Positions 32,124 to 41,174 of a stretch of DNA of 64,000 nucleotides are shown piece by piece. The translations under genes were made by a program, and so were the position numbers. The stretch lies in assembly GCF_019355935.1 (NCBI RefSeq), contig NZ_CP079925.1:434001-498000 (forward strand). The letters are read 5' to 3'. Each line of letters opens with the position of its first letter. Positions within the stretch are counted from its first letter, which is position 1. This DNA comes from Comamonas sp. Y33R10-2. GTDB lineage: Bacteria > Pseudomonadota > Gammaproteobacteria > Burkholderiales > Burkholderiaceae_C. The notes below the pieces were generated by a model. It saw only the letters and a list, made by a program, of their open reading frames with translations. It ran no database searches and was not told where the DNA came from.

Positions 32124-33302
32124 GTGAGCGACCTCTCCAAAATCACCTGTATTGAAGACCTGCGCGTGGTGGCCAAGCGCCGCGTGCCACGCATGTTTTA
32201 TGACTATGCGGATTCGGGCTCTTACACCCAAGGCACGTATCAGTCGAACGAAGACGACTTTCAAAAGATCAAGCTGCGCCAGCGCGTGGCCGTGAACATG
32301 GAAGGTCGCAGCACGCGCAGCACCATGATTGGTCAGGACGTCGCCATGCCGGTGGCCATTGCTCCCACAGGCCTGACAGGTATGCAGCATGCGGATGGCG
32401 AGATTTTGGGTGCCAAGGCGGCCAAGGCTTTTGGCGTGCCGTTTACTCTGTCCACTATGAGCATTTGCTCGCTAGAGGACATTGCCGAGCACACCGATCG
32501 CCACCCTTTTTGGTTTCAGCTTTATGTGATGCGCGACAAGGCCTTTATGGAGCGCTTGATACACCGCGCTAAAGCCGCAAATTGCTCAGCGCTGGTGGTG
32601 ACGCTGGATTTGCAGATTCTGGGTCAGCGCCACAAAGACATTAAAAACGGCTTGTCCACGCCGCCTAAACCCACGATTGTCAACCTGCTCAACCTTGCCA
32701 CCAAGCCGCATTGGTGTTTAGGAATGCTGGGTACCAAGCGCCGCAGCTTTGGCAATATCGTCGGCCATGTCGATGGCGTGGGCGATGTGTCATCGCTGTC
32801 GTCCTGGACGGCCGATCAGTTCGATCCAAGGCTTAACTGGAGCGATGTGGAATGGATCAAAAAGCTTTGGGGCGGCAAGATCATTTTGAAGGGCGTAATG
32901 GATGCTGAAGACGCGCGTTTGGCGGCGCAGACGGGCGCTGATGCGCTGATTGTCAGCAACCATGGCGGGCGTCAGCTCGATGGTGCGCCTTCGTCAATTG
33001 CGGCCTTGCCCTCGATTGCAGAGGCTGCCGGAAAAGATATCGAAGTGTGGATGGATGGCGGCATTCGCAGTGGCCAAGACGTGCTCAAAGCGCGAGCCTT
33101 GGGTGCGCAAGGCACGATGATTGGTCGCAGCTTTCTATACGGCTTAGGCGCTTATGGTCAGCAAGGCGTGAGTAAGGCATTGCAGATCATCCACAAGGAA
33201 CTCGATACGACGATGGCCTTTTGCGGTCATACGAATATCAACAATGTGGGCAAAGAAATTTTGCTGCCCGGGACCTACCCCAAGCCGTTTGAACTGAGCT
33301 GA
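32124..33302 (+). CDS. lldD: FMN-dependent L-lactate dehydrogenase / alpha-hydroxy-acid dehydrogenase
   Basis: Oxidises L-lactate to pyruvate and passes electrons to the respiratory chain; membrane-associated TIM-barrel flavoprotein. The 392-residue product begins at a GTG (32124) with an AAGGCAG-type ribosome site. Family marks are RVPRMFYDYADSGS, PVAIAPTGLTGMQH, STMSICSLEDIA, WFQLYVMRD, ILKGVMDAEDA, the catalytic His signature SNHGGRQLDGAPSS (about 280-293) and DGGIRSGQDV. The divergence from lctP supports lactate as substrate over other 2-hydroxy acids. A good terminator follows. Confidence 0.93.
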   Translation: MSDLSKITCIEDLRVVAKRRVPRMFYDYADSGSYTQGTYQSNEDDFQKIKLRQRVAVNMEGRSTRSTMIGQDVAMPVAIAPTGLTGMQHADGEILGAKAAKAFGVPFTLSTMSICSLEDIAEHTDRHPFWFQLYVMRDKAFMERLIHRAKAANCSALVVTLDLQILGQRHKDIKNGLSTPPKPTIVNLLNLATKPHWCLGMLGTKRRSFGNIVGHVDGVGDVSSLSSWTADQFDPRLNWSDVEWIKKLWGGKIILKGVMDAEDARLAAQTGADALIVSNHGGRQLDGAPSSIAALPSIAEAAGKDIEVWMDGGIRSGQDVLKARALGAQGTMIGRSFLYGLGAYGQQGVSKALQIIHKELDTTMAFCGHTNINNVGKEILLPGTYPKPFELS

Positions 33303-33319
33303 TTGCGTTCAGTCCAACC

Positions 33320-33349
33320 AAAAGCCAGCTCACTGAGGCTGGCTTTTTT
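33320..33349 (+). terminator. lldD terminator
   Basis: 10-bp stem aaaagccagc/gctggctttt with an 8-nt loop and a T6 run, 18 bp after the stop codon. Confidence 0.9.
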
Positions 33350-33525
33350 ATGTGAGATGGCCTTGAAGATTGGGCTTTTTGCTGCTTATTGTTTGCAATT
33401 TACTGAATTTATCGCAGAACTGCGTGGGTGTGTCCTACACCAAAGTTGGCATGCCTCTTCCTAAACTGGGCACCGCGGCCATTGTTTTGATGGCTAAGCG
33501 CATTCTTGTTTACTGGAGGGCTGAC

Positions 33526-34683
33526 ATGTTTGAAAACGTAATTTCTGAGGTGGGTTCCCGTTTGGGTCTTGGCGATCAGGCCAAGCCTCTGGTTCAGATG
33601 CTGGCTGGCTACATTGCCAATCCTGCAACTGGCGGTCTTTCGGGCTTTCTAAATAAATTCCGCAATGCTGGGCTGGGCACCATGGTGCAAAGCTGGCTGG
33701 GTGATTCGAGCAGCCCTCAGGCGCCTAGCAATGAGCAGTTGCAAAACATTTTGGGCGAGAAAGAAGGCTTGCTGGACAAGATTTCCGCACGCACGGGTCT
33801 GCCGCTCGACCGAGTAGCCACGGCTATTTCAGCGCTGCTACCCATGCTGATATCGCGCCTGACACCCGGTGGCACCATCCCCACTGTATTGCCCACTGAG
33901 TTCGCAAGCTTTGCCAGTCAAGGTCAGTCCTTGATGGGCATGGTGACTGGTGGCCTAGGCGCAGCCGCTGCAGGAGTAGGCGCTACAGCAGCTGCGGTAG
34001 GTGCTGGTGCAGCTCACGCAGGGCATACCGCACGCGAGACGGTTTCTTCAGCCGCTGCCGCCGTGCCAGCCGAAAGCAGTGGCATTGCAAAGTGGCTGCC
34101 TTGGCTGATTGGCGCGCTGGTGGTGATTTTTGGTATTAGCTACTGCTCCAAGCAAAAAACAGATGTGCCTGCACCGGCTCCAGCTGCTGTGCCAGCACCC
34201 GTCACGCCTGAACCAACACCTACACCTGTGCCTGAACCTACGCCAGCGCCAGCAGCGACGGCTCCTGACACGTCTGCGCCAGCCGCTTCCACTGCCGCGA
34301 CACCTGCAAGCGACAGCTTTACGGCGCCTGTTGGGGCAGGCATTTTGGACGGCATGCTGCAAGACACACCGCTGCTGCGCGTGTTCTTTGACTCTGGCAA
34401 GGTGGAGGTAGCCGCCGAGTTTGCTGAAAAGGTCAAGCCCATGGTGGCCTTTTTGCAAGCCAACCCTGATGTGAAGGCCGTGGTGTCTGGCTTCAACGAT
34501 CCCACAGGCGATGCGGTGAAGAACGCCGAGCTGTCCAAGAAGCGTGCTCAGGCAGTGCAAGCTGCGTTGGTGATGGCGGGTGTGCCACAAGACCGCACAG
34601 TTTTGGAAAAGCCCGCTGAGACAACGGATACGGCGGCCACCAACGCCGCATCGCGCCGCGTGGATGTGATGCTGCGCAAATAA
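33526..34683 (+). CDS. YidB-like domain fused to OmpA-type peptidoglycan-binding domain
   Basis: A 385-residue membrane protein. The start is the ATG at 33526, preceded by GGAGG at 6-bp spacing; longer readings lack this. Residues 1-125 resemble the YidB/DUF937 family (LLDKISARTGLPLDRVATAISALLP). An Ala/Gly-rich stretch follows, then one transmembrane helix (about 184-202, WLPWLIGALVVIFGIS). A Pro/Ala/Thr-rich spacer (about 212-262) leads to an OmpA C-terminal domain (about 270-385) with LRVFFDSGKVEV and a SKKRAQAVQAAL block. Topology is inferred as a cytoplasmic YidB part with a periplasmic wall-binding part. It is monocistronic with a terminator. The function is unknown. Confidence 0.85.
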   Translation: MFENVISEVGSRLGLGDQAKPLVQMLAGYIANPATGGLSGFLNKFRNAGLGTMVQSWLGDSSSPQAPSNEQLQNILGEKEGLLDKISARTGLPLDRVATAISALLPMLISRLTPGGTIPTVLPTEFASFASQGQSLMGMVTGGLGAAAAGVGATAAAVGAGAAHAGHTARETVSSAAAAVPAESSGIAKWLPWLIGALVVIFGISYCSKQKTDVPAPAPAAVPAPVTPEPTPTPVPEPTPAPAATAPDTSAPAASTAATPASDSFTAPVGAGILDGMLQDTPLLRVFFDSGKVEVAAEFAEKVKPMVAFLQANPDVKAVVSGFNDPTGDAVKNAELSKKRAQAVQAALVMAGVPQDRTVLEKPAETTDTAATNAASRRVDVMLRK

Positions 34684-34737
34684 AAATTAATAAGCTCCAA
34701 ACATGGGTGCAGCGAAGCACTTATGTAAGGTTCTTGC

Positions 34738-34769
34738 AAAAGCCCGATGCAAACACATCGGGCTTTTTT
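34738..34769 (+). terminator. Terminator after YidB-OmpA gene
   Basis: 12-bp stem aaaagcccgatg/catcgggctttt with a 6-nt loop and a T6 tail. The following 34770-35040 region shows no gene. Confidence 0.88.
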
Positions 34770-35040
34770 ATGAGCGTTGATGTGGAATGTCTTAGCAATT
34801 GGCCAGCCTGCTTCTGGGCTCCGAGCAAATCTCTACAGACCCTAGTTAGCAGACCTTTGGCATGGCGCTGCCTTCATGCCAGCTTGACTCACGTGGGTGG
34901 GCAGCATGAATTGCGTCAGCAATCGCATAGATGGGCTGTCATGGGCCGTCATGTGTAGTCGTGCGCCGTTATGCTTGCGTGCTCACAAGAGTGAAGGCAT
35001 GACATGTCGGGTATTGGACAGAGTTTGAAGAGGGGTTGAG

Positions 35041-35970
35041 ATGGCTGTTGGGGCTGAATATATGTGGGTGCCCGTGGTGGTGTTTGCCGCCGCTGCGCAG
35101 ACGGTCAGAAACACGGCCCAGCGCACGCTAACGGCGCAGGTTGGTACCATGCCTGCCACTTTGGTGCGCTTTCTCTACGGTTTGCCATTTGCCATCGTCT
35201 ATTTGTTGGCGCTGTATGGGTTTGGCGATCATCCTCTGGCGCTGCCGCAGTTCAGCGCTGCCTATCTGGGCTGGATTGCCATAGGTGCGGCCTTTCAGGT
35301 GGCGGCCACGGCGGCTTTGCTCATGGCGATGAAAGAGCGCAACTTTGCGGTGGCGGTGACTCTGTCTAAAACCGAGGTGCTGCAAGTGGCGCTGTTTGCG
35401 GCCATGTTTTTGCACGAGCTGCCCACGCGCTGGGCGCTGCTGGCGATGGTGCTGGCCACCGTCGGAGTGTTGATGCTGTCCCTGCCGCCGCGCGGCCAGC
35501 TCTTTACGCTGGCGGCATGGGCGAGTAAATCTTCGATGTATGGGCTAATTTGCGGCGCTTGCTTTGCACTGGCTACCGTTGGCTTTCGCGGCGCGGCGGT
35601 AGAAATTGCGAGACTGGGTGTCGATTCGCCCTGGATCTCTGGTGCTTGGGGCGTGCTGATGGCGCAGAGCATGCAGTCGCTGGTCATGGGGGCTTGGATA
35701 GCGAAGACCAATGAACAGGGGTTACGCCCCATCTTCAAGGCTTGGCGTATTTCTTTGCTTGCCGGCAGCATGGGCGCGGCGGCATCCATTGCGTGGTTCA
35801 CGGCTTATGCCATGCAAGGCGTAGCGGCGGTGCGCACTTTGGGCATGGTCGAGGTAGCTTTCAGCTACCTGATCTCTCGCAGAATCTTCAGCGAGCAGCT
35901 ATCGCTGAGCGAGAAGCTGGGCATGGCGCTGATGATGCTGGGGCTGGTTCTTATCTGCTTGCAGTTTTAA
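35041..35970 (+). CDS. EamA/DMT-family transporter
   Basis: Drug/metabolite-transporter-superfamily permease of 309 residues with about ten hydrophobic helices arranged as two EamA repeats. Visible segments include VRFLYGLPFAIVYLLAL, AVTLSKTEVLQVALFAA (first repeat, helix 3-4) and RTLGMVEVAFSYLISRRIF (second repeat). GAGGGG lies eight bases before the ATG. The substrate is unknown; relatives export amino acids or other metabolites. It stands alone between terminators. The 3' end is followed by an AT-rich region with repeat-like blocks (35970-36085). Confidence 0.85.
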   Translation: MAVGAEYMWVPVVVFAAAAQTVRNTAQRTLTAQVGTMPATLVRFLYGLPFAIVYLLALYGFGDHPLALPQFSAAYLGWIAIGAAFQVAATAALLMAMKERNFAVAVTLSKTEVLQVALFAAMFLHELPTRWALLAMVLATVGVLMLSLPPRGQLFTLAAWASKSSMYGLICGACFALATVGFRGAAVEIARLGVDSPWISGAWGVLMAQSMQSLVMGAWIAKTNEQGLRPIFKAWRISLLAGSMGAAASIAWFTAYAMQGVAAVRTLGMVEVAFSYLISRRIFSEQLSLSEKLGMALMMLGLVLICLQF

Positions 35971-36113
35971 TTTTGATAGCAGGATGTCCATGTTTTTCAT
36001 TAAGTTCGATCATGAATCAATGTGAGGTTAATGAATCACTTAGACATACAGCTTCAGATTTGATAGCAAAAGCAGCTGTCAAATGAGGGTGAGCAGCCCC
36101 AGAGCCAGCTATT

Positions 36114-36142
36114 GCATTGGAGATGTCTCTCATCTCCAATGC
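36114..36142. other. Perfect 12-bp inverted repeat upstream of lysP
   Basis: gcattggagatg-tctct-catctccaatgc, extendable by one pair, followed by gattttggg. It lies 143 bp after the EamA stop and 260 bp before the lysP start, inside a 432-bp gap (35971-36402) with no other supported gene. It could terminate the EamA transcript or be a regulatory site for lysP. Confidence 0.6.
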
Positions 36143-36402
36143 AGATTTTGGGCAAAATACCGTCTTTGCCTGTCAACTGGCCTAGCGATATCACCGCTTT
36201 GCCATTGAAGCACCCGACTGGGGTGGCTGCCGATACAGGATGCGACTGGCTTATCCGCCACTGCGTTTTGCTTCATGGCTTCGTTCCTGTTCTCTTGTTG
36301 TCTGCGATCACATTGATCGCTCTTTTGCGTTGCTGGCTGCAACGCCTGCGGGATGGTTGGGTGTTTTTGTGGATGGGCGCAAACCATTACAACAAGACAT
36401 TT

Positions 36403-37956
36403 ATGTCCCAACCCAACTCCAACCAGCAACCCGGTCAGGCCACGCCGGCCACGCTGGCCACACTGGCGAATGGCAGCAGTGACACCGCGCAGCCCCAGTT
36501 GCACCGGGTGCTTAAACAGCGCCACCTGAGCATGATTGCCATTGGCGGCGCCATTGGTACAGGTCTCTTTGTGGCCTCTGGCTCAGCCATCTCTCAGGTC
36601 GGCCCCGGCGGTGCAGTGCTGACCTATTTGCTCATCGGCATCATGGTGTACTACATCATGACCAGCTTGGGTGAACTTGCTGCGTTCATGCCTGTTGCAG
36701 GTTCTTTTTCGACCTACGCTTCGCGCTATGTAGATCGCGGCTTTGGCTTTGCGCTGGGGTGGAACTTCTGGTTCAGCTGGGCCGTGGTGGTGGCGGTCGA
36801 TTTGGTTGCCGCGCAGCTAGTCATGGCTTACTGGCTGCCCGACGTGCCGGGCATTCTTTGGAGCGGCTTGTTTTTGCTGCTGATGCTGAGCCTTAACGCG
36901 TTTTCAACCCGAGGTTTTGCAGAGGCTGAATACTGGTTTGCTTTGATCAAAGTGGTGGCAGTAGTGGCCTTCTTGATCACCGGCGTGCTGATTTTGTTTG
37001 GCATCATCAGCAGCGGTCATACGCCCGGTTTTGAGAACTGGACCACAGGCGATGCGCCCTTTGTCGGCAACTTCGCCACCTTTGTGGGTGTTGCCATGAT
37101 CGTGGCTTACTCCTTCCAAGGCACTGAGTTGGTGGGCGTGGCTGCTGGCGAATCGGAGAACCCCCGCGAGAACGTGCCCCGCGCCATTCGCCAAGTGTTT
37201 TGGCGCATCTTGCTGTTTTATGTGCTGGCCATCATCGTCATTGGCTTTTTGATTCCCTATACCGACCCGCAACTGCTGCGCACCGATGTGGCCGACATTG
37301 CCGTCAGCCCCTTCACACTGGTGTTTCAGCATGCAGGCTTGCTGTCTGCAGCGACGGTGATGAATGCGGTGATTTTGACCTCGGTGCTGTCTGCCGGTAA
37401 CTCCGGAATGTATGCCGCCACGCGCATGTTGTTCAACATGGCGACGGAGGGCAATGCGCCGCGCATTTTCTCCAAGCTGACCAAGAACGGCGTGCCACTG
37501 TATGCGCTGATCGCCAGCACCGTCATTGCCAGCCTGTGCATGTTCTCGTCCATGTACAGCCCGCAAGCTGTCTATATCTGGCTGCTGAACTTGGCAGGTA
37601 TGACCGAGTTCATCGTCTGGCTGGGCATTGCTGTGAGCCACTACCGCTTTCGCCGCGGTTATGTGATGCACGGACATGGTGTGCAAGACCTGCCATACAA
37701 GGCCGGCGCCTTCCCGTTTGGCCCCATCTTTGCGTTTGTGCTGTGCTTGATCGTGACGCTGGGTCAGAACTACCAAGCCTTTTTAGAAGACCGTATCGAC
37801 TGGGGCGGCGTGATCTCGACCTATTTGGGTATTCCTCTGTTCCTGTTGTTCTGGCTGGGTTATTGGCTGGTCAAGCGCAAGACTTGGGTGAGTTACGCCG
37901 ATATGCGGTTTGATGAGTTGGAAGAAATAAAAAGAGAAAAGTTGAAGACCCCCTGA
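36403..37956 (+). CDS. lysP: Lysine-specific permease
   Basis: Amino acid:H+ symporter of the AAT/APC family, inner membrane, 517 residues, about 12 helices. From memory it is very close to E. coli LysP over its whole length: AIGGAIGTGLFVASGSAISQ, MTSLGELAAFMPVAGSF, FALGWNFW, NAVILTSVLSAGNSGMYA and YIWLLNLAGMTEF. Lysine as substrate is therefore likely. The ATG at 36403 is chosen because the upstream open frame (to 36112) shows no family character; there is no strong Shine-Dalgarno site. The stop codon lies within a multi-hairpin repeat (37948-38054). A C-terminal polar tail (EEIKREKLKTP) precedes it. Confidence 0.9.
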   Translation: MSQPNSNQQPGQATPATLATLANGSSDTAQPQLHRVLKQRHLSMIAIGGAIGTGLFVASGSAISQVGPGGAVLTYLLIGIMVYYIMTSLGELAAFMPVAGSFSTYASRYVDRGFGFALGWNFWFSWAVVVAVDLVAAQLVMAYWLPDVPGILWSGLFLLLMLSLNAFSTRGFAEAEYWFALIKVVAVVAFLITGVLILFGIISSGHTPGFENWTTGDAPFVGNFATFVGVAMIVAYSFQGTELVGVAAGESENPRENVPRAIRQVFWRILLFYVLAIIVIGFLIPYTDPQLLRTDVADIAVSPFTLVFQHAGLLSAATVMNAVILTSVLSAGNSGMYAATRMLFNMATEGNAPRIFSKLTKNGVPLYALIASTVIASLCMFSSMYSPQAVYIWLLNLAGMTEFIVWLGIAVSHYRFRRGYVMHGHGVQDLPYKAGAFPFGPIFAFVLCLIVTLGQNYQAFLEDRIDWGGVISTYLGIPLFLLFWLGYWLVKRKTWVSYADMRFDELEEIKREKLKTP

Positions 37957-38054
37957 GGCGCTAGCGCGCCTTCCCCCTCTCTCGCTTCGCGGGAGGGGGA
38001 CGACACCTTCAGTGCGCGGCGGCGCTTCTTCGGTGTCACTGGTTTGGAGCATGC
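37948..38054 (+). repeat. 3'-end multi-hairpin repeat, copy at lysP
   Basis: Starts accccctgagg, with the TGA of that block being the lysP stop. Successive hairpins follow: ggcgc/gcgcc, then ccccctctctcgc/gcgggaggggg, then gacacc/ggtgtc arms. It aligns with 43505-43620 in order and spacing. It is likely to act as an RNA 3'-end structure. Confidence 0.78.
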
Positions 38055-38105
38055 TTGTTTTGAGCAAGTAGGCTGATTTTTGCCAGCGCAGGCAAAATCG
38101 GTGAT

Positions 38106-39380
38106 GTGAGTGAATCTTCCGTTTCTGCTGCAGACCTTCCCCGACGCATTGCGCATCTGGATATGGATGCGTTTTATGCGTCAGTGGAGTTGCTGCGCTA
38201 CCCGCAGCTCAAAGGCTTGCCGGTGGTAATTGGCGGTGGGCGTAGAGCGCCTGATGACGCCTTGCTCGTAAAGCATGCGGGGCTGGCGTTGTCAGAGATT
38301 CCTGTGGCTGATTTCCCTTTGCTGCGCGACTACACAGGGCGTGGCGTCATCACTACGGCGACTTATCCTGCGCGGCAGTTTGGCGTGGGCTCGGCCATGG
38401 GCATCATGAAGGCCGCCAAGCTGTGCCCGCAGGCTATTTTGCTGCCGGTGGACTTTTCCCAGTACCGGCGCTTTTCACGCGAATTTAAAGAAATCATTCT
38501 CTCAATTGCTCCTGTCATGGAGAACCGGGGTGTGGATGAGGTCTACATAGACTTCACCCATGTCCCTGGTGGCCAGCGTGAGGGCGGGCGTGTGCTGGCA
38601 CGGCTGATTCAAAAGACCATTTTTGAAGCCACGGGGCTGACTTGCTCGGTGGGCGTCGCGCCCAACAAGCTCTTGGCCAAGATGGCCAGCGAGTTCAACA
38701 AGCCCAATGGCATCTCGATTGTTCAGGCTGAAGATTTGCAAACCCAGATCTGGCCGCTACCCTGCCGCAAGGTCAACGGCATAGGCCCCAAGGCCGATGA
38801 AAAGCTCAAAAATCTGGGCATAGAAACCATTGGCGATCTGGCCGCTAAAAGCCTGCCGCAGTTGCTGCAATGGTTTGGCAAATCCTACGGGCACTGGCTG
38901 CATGAATCCGCATGGGGCCGCGATGAGCGGGCGGTGGTGACGCAAAGCGAGCCAGTATCAATGAGCCGAGAAACCACCTTTGAGCGCGACTTGCATGCCG
39001 TGCATGACAAGGCCGAGTTGGGGGCCGTCTTTACCGATTTGTGTGAGCGGGTGGCGGATGACTTGCGGCTCAAAGGCTATGTGGGTCGCACCGTCGGCAT
39101 CAAGCTGCGTTATGACGATTTCAAAATCGCCACGCGGGACCTGACCTTGGCTTTACCTGTTCAAGATGCCGCAGCCATTCGTCAAGCCGCAGGTCAATGC
39201 CTCAAACGGGTGCCACTGGCCAAGCGCATGCGGCTGCTGGGGGTGAAGGTGTCGGGCTTGATTTCAGAGCAGGCATGGCAGGCCAGTGAGCATGACCCCG
39301 TGGCGCGAGAGTCACTGCTGAGGCCGCAAAACTTGACCTCCATCAAGAACTCGGACCCTTATACGGTATCTCTGTTCTAA
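38106..39380 (+). CDS. dinB: DNA polymerase IV (DinB)
   Basis: Y-family translesion polymerase, 424 residues. Catalytic residues are in HLDMDAFYASVE (about 18-29) and RGVDEVYIDFT (about 141-151). Then come TCSVGVAPNKLLAKMAS, the helix-hairpin-helix NGIGPKADEKLKNLGI and the little-finger domain. The C-terminus YTVSLF resembles a beta-clamp-binding motif. The start is a GTG at 38106 with a weak ribosome site; the second in-frame choice would cut the conserved N-terminus. No CTGT-N8-ACAG LexA-type box is seen between lysP and dinB, so SOS control is not supported by this sequence. A small ttttgcc/ggcaaaa hairpin lies just before the start. Confidence 0.93.
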   Translation: MSESSVSAADLPRRIAHLDMDAFYASVELLRYPQLKGLPVVIGGGRRAPDDALLVKHAGLALSEIPVADFPLLRDYTGRGVITTATYPARQFGVGSAMGIMKAAKLCPQAILLPVDFSQYRRFSREFKEIILSIAPVMENRGVDEVYIDFTHVPGGQREGGRVLARLIQKTIFEATGLTCSVGVAPNKLLAKMASEFNKPNGISIVQAEDLQTQIWPLPCRKVNGIGPKADEKLKNLGIETIGDLAAKSLPQLLQWFGKSYGHWLHESAWGRDERAVVTQSEPVSMSRETTFERDLHAVHDKAELGAVFTDLCERVADDLRLKGYVGRTVGIKLRYDDFKIATRDLTLALPVQDAAAIRQAAGQCLKRVPLAKRMRLLGVKVSGLISEQAWQASEHDPVARESLLRPQNLTSIKNSDPYTVSLF

Positions 39381-39515
39381 GAGTCATCGAACTGGTAGTT
39401 TCCCTGTGCGATGATTCGATGTGTGAATTTGTGTATCAGGTCCAGAGGCATCCTTGGCATGACTGATCGCTCACTCTCTCATTAAAAAAACAGGCTCTTT
39501 CGAGGAGTGCAAGCT

Positions 39516-41072
39516 ATGCGCATGAACCTGCCGGTATCTCAGCAAAACTACAACTTCCCCGGTGATGAACTGCTGGTCTCCAGCACCAATACCAAGGGCG
39601 AGATCGTCCATTGCAACCCGGCGTTTGTGCGGGTCAGCGGCTATGAATATGAAGAGCTGGTCGGCCAGCCGCATAACCTGATTCGCCACCCCGACATGCC
39701 CGCTGCCGCCTTCAAGGACATGTGGCGCACGATTGCCCATGGTTATCCGTGGACGGCGCTGGTCAAAAACCGCCGCAAAAATGGTGACCATTACTGGGTG
39801 CGCGCTAACGTCACGCCCATCATGGAAGGCGGCAAGCCGCGCGGTTATTTGTCGGTGCGAACCAAGCCTTCAGTCAAAGAAGTGGCTGAAGCTGAAGCCT
39901 TGTATGCACGCATGCGTGAAGAGGAAAAATCCAACAAGCCCAGCTTTCGCTTGCGAGCAGGCGAGGTGCGCAGCTTAGGCCTGATGGGCCTGTGGGATAG
40001 CCGCAAAGATGTGGGATTGGTCGCCCGCATGGCATGTTTGCTGGCGGTGCTGACGCTGATTGTGCTGTTGCCCGATATGTTGGGCTGGCAAGGTGCTGCG
40101 GCTTGGGGCTGGCGCGCGGCCAGTTTGGTGTTGGGCGCAGTGTTTGTGTTGTGGCGCTTTCATCTGCGCTGCGTGGCAGGGCTTGAAGAGGCCAGCCGCT
40201 TTGCTGCGGATGTGGCGGCTTGCAACTTGAGCACCGAATGCAATCAGAGCTACAACGGTGCCATGGGGGCGTTGATGCTGCGACTGCAGCAAATTCAGAT
40301 CAACCTGCGCGCCGTGGTGGGTGATGTGCGCAACGAGGTGCACGGCTTTTCCGATACTGCCCATGAAATTGCGCAAAACAGCTTTGACCTGTCCGAGCGA
40401 ACCGAGTCGCAAGCCAGCAGTTTGCAGCAGACTGCTGCCTCGATGGAGGAGATCTCTGGCACGGTTTCGCAAACGGCAGACACCGCCCAGTTCATGGCCC
40501 GTGCTAGCGATGAAAGTAGCAAGGTTGCCAGCCGCAGCGGCGCGGCCATCAGCGAAGTGGGGCAGGCAATGGAGCATATTCGCGGCTCATCAACCCGCAT
40601 GAGTGAAATCATTGGCGTGATTGAAAGCATTGCCTTTCAAACCAATTTGCTGGCGCTCAACGCTGCGGTGGAAGCCGCCCGTGCGGGTGAGCAAGGCCGC
40701 GGCTTTGCGGTGGTGGCGGCGGAGGTGCGTGCGTTGGCCCAGCGCAGCGCCGATGCGGCCAAGGAAATTAGCGTGCTGATTAACCGCACCGTGGATGGCA
40801 TCAACGATGGCAATGCCCGCATGCGCTCTGCCGGACAGACCATTGACGGCATGGTGCAAGCCGTGGACAAGGTGGGCTCTTTGGTGCACCAGATCAGCAT
40901 TGCCACGCGAGAGCAGTCGCTGGGCATCTCTCAAGTCAATGAGGCGGTGGCACAGCTCGACTCCATGACGCAGCAGAACGCGGCGCTGGTTGAGATGTCC
41001 AGCAGTTCGGCGCAGTCGCTGCGCCAAAGCGCTAGAACGCTTGAGCGTTCGGTGGATGTGTTCCATCTTTGA
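39516..41072 (+). CDS. Aer-type PAS chemoreceptor (methyl-accepting)
   Basis: Energy or redox taxis receptor of 518 residues. The start ATG (39516) has GAGGAG eight bases upstream. A PAS domain (about 15-115) has the Aer-like blocks [20 protein letters not shown] and [13 protein letters not shown]. Two membrane helices lie at about 174-192 and 197-215. A HAMP-like region follows, then the chemoreceptor signalling domain with the hairpin tip [20 protein letters not shown] (about 373-392) and [13 protein letters not shown]. The C-terminus lacks a CheR-binding pentapeptide. It probably binds FAD through PAS, as Aer does, and signals to CheA. No other che genes are nearby. Confidence 0.9.
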   Translation: MRMNLPVSQQNYNFPGDELLVSSTNTKGEIVHCNPAFVRVSGYEYEELVGQPHNLIRHPDMPAAAFKDMWRTIAHGYPWTALVKNRRKNGDHYWVRANVTPIMEGGKPRGYLSVRTKPSVKEVAEAEALYARMREEEKSNKPSFRLRAGEVRSLGLMGLWDSRKDVGLVARMACLLAVLTLIVLLPDMLGWQGAAAWGWRAASLVLGAVFVLWRFHLRCVAGLEEASRFAADVAACNLSTECNQSYNGAMGALMLRLQQIQINLRAVVGDVRNEVHGFSDTAHEIAQNSFDLSERTESQASSLQQTAASMEEISGTVSQTADTAQFMARASDESSKVASRSGAAISEVGQAMEHIRGSSTRMSEIIGVIESIAFQTNLLALNAAVEAARAGEQGRGFAVVAAEVRALAQRSADAAKEISVLINRTVDGINDGNARMRSAGQTIDGMVQAVDKVGSLVHQISIATREQSLGISQVNEAVAQLDSMTQQNAALVEMSSSSAQSLRQSARTLERSVDVFHL

Positions 41073-41098
41073 AGGCTTACTTTCCTCCTTTAAACCCC

Positions 41099-41126
41099 AA
41101 AGGCAGCTGTTCAAGCTGCCTTTTTT
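41099..41126 (+). terminator. Terminator after the chemoreceptor gene
   Basis: 10-bp stem aaaggcagct/agctgccttt with a 5-nt loop and a T6 run. Confidence 0.88.
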
Positions 41127-41174
41127 GTGCCCGCGCTTAATCGATATAGCGACATGTTTCGGTAGGATTGCGAC

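Noticed and set aside
36112..36402. 97-codon N-terminal extension of lysP containing a hydrophobic stretch
   Set aside because: The sequence has no LysP-family character, starts inside a palindrome, and the family N-terminus begins at the ATG at 36403.
37957..38105. LexA box before dinB
   Set aside because: No CTGT-N8-ACAG or close variant is present in the interval; only the multi-hairpin repeat and a small hairpin were seen.
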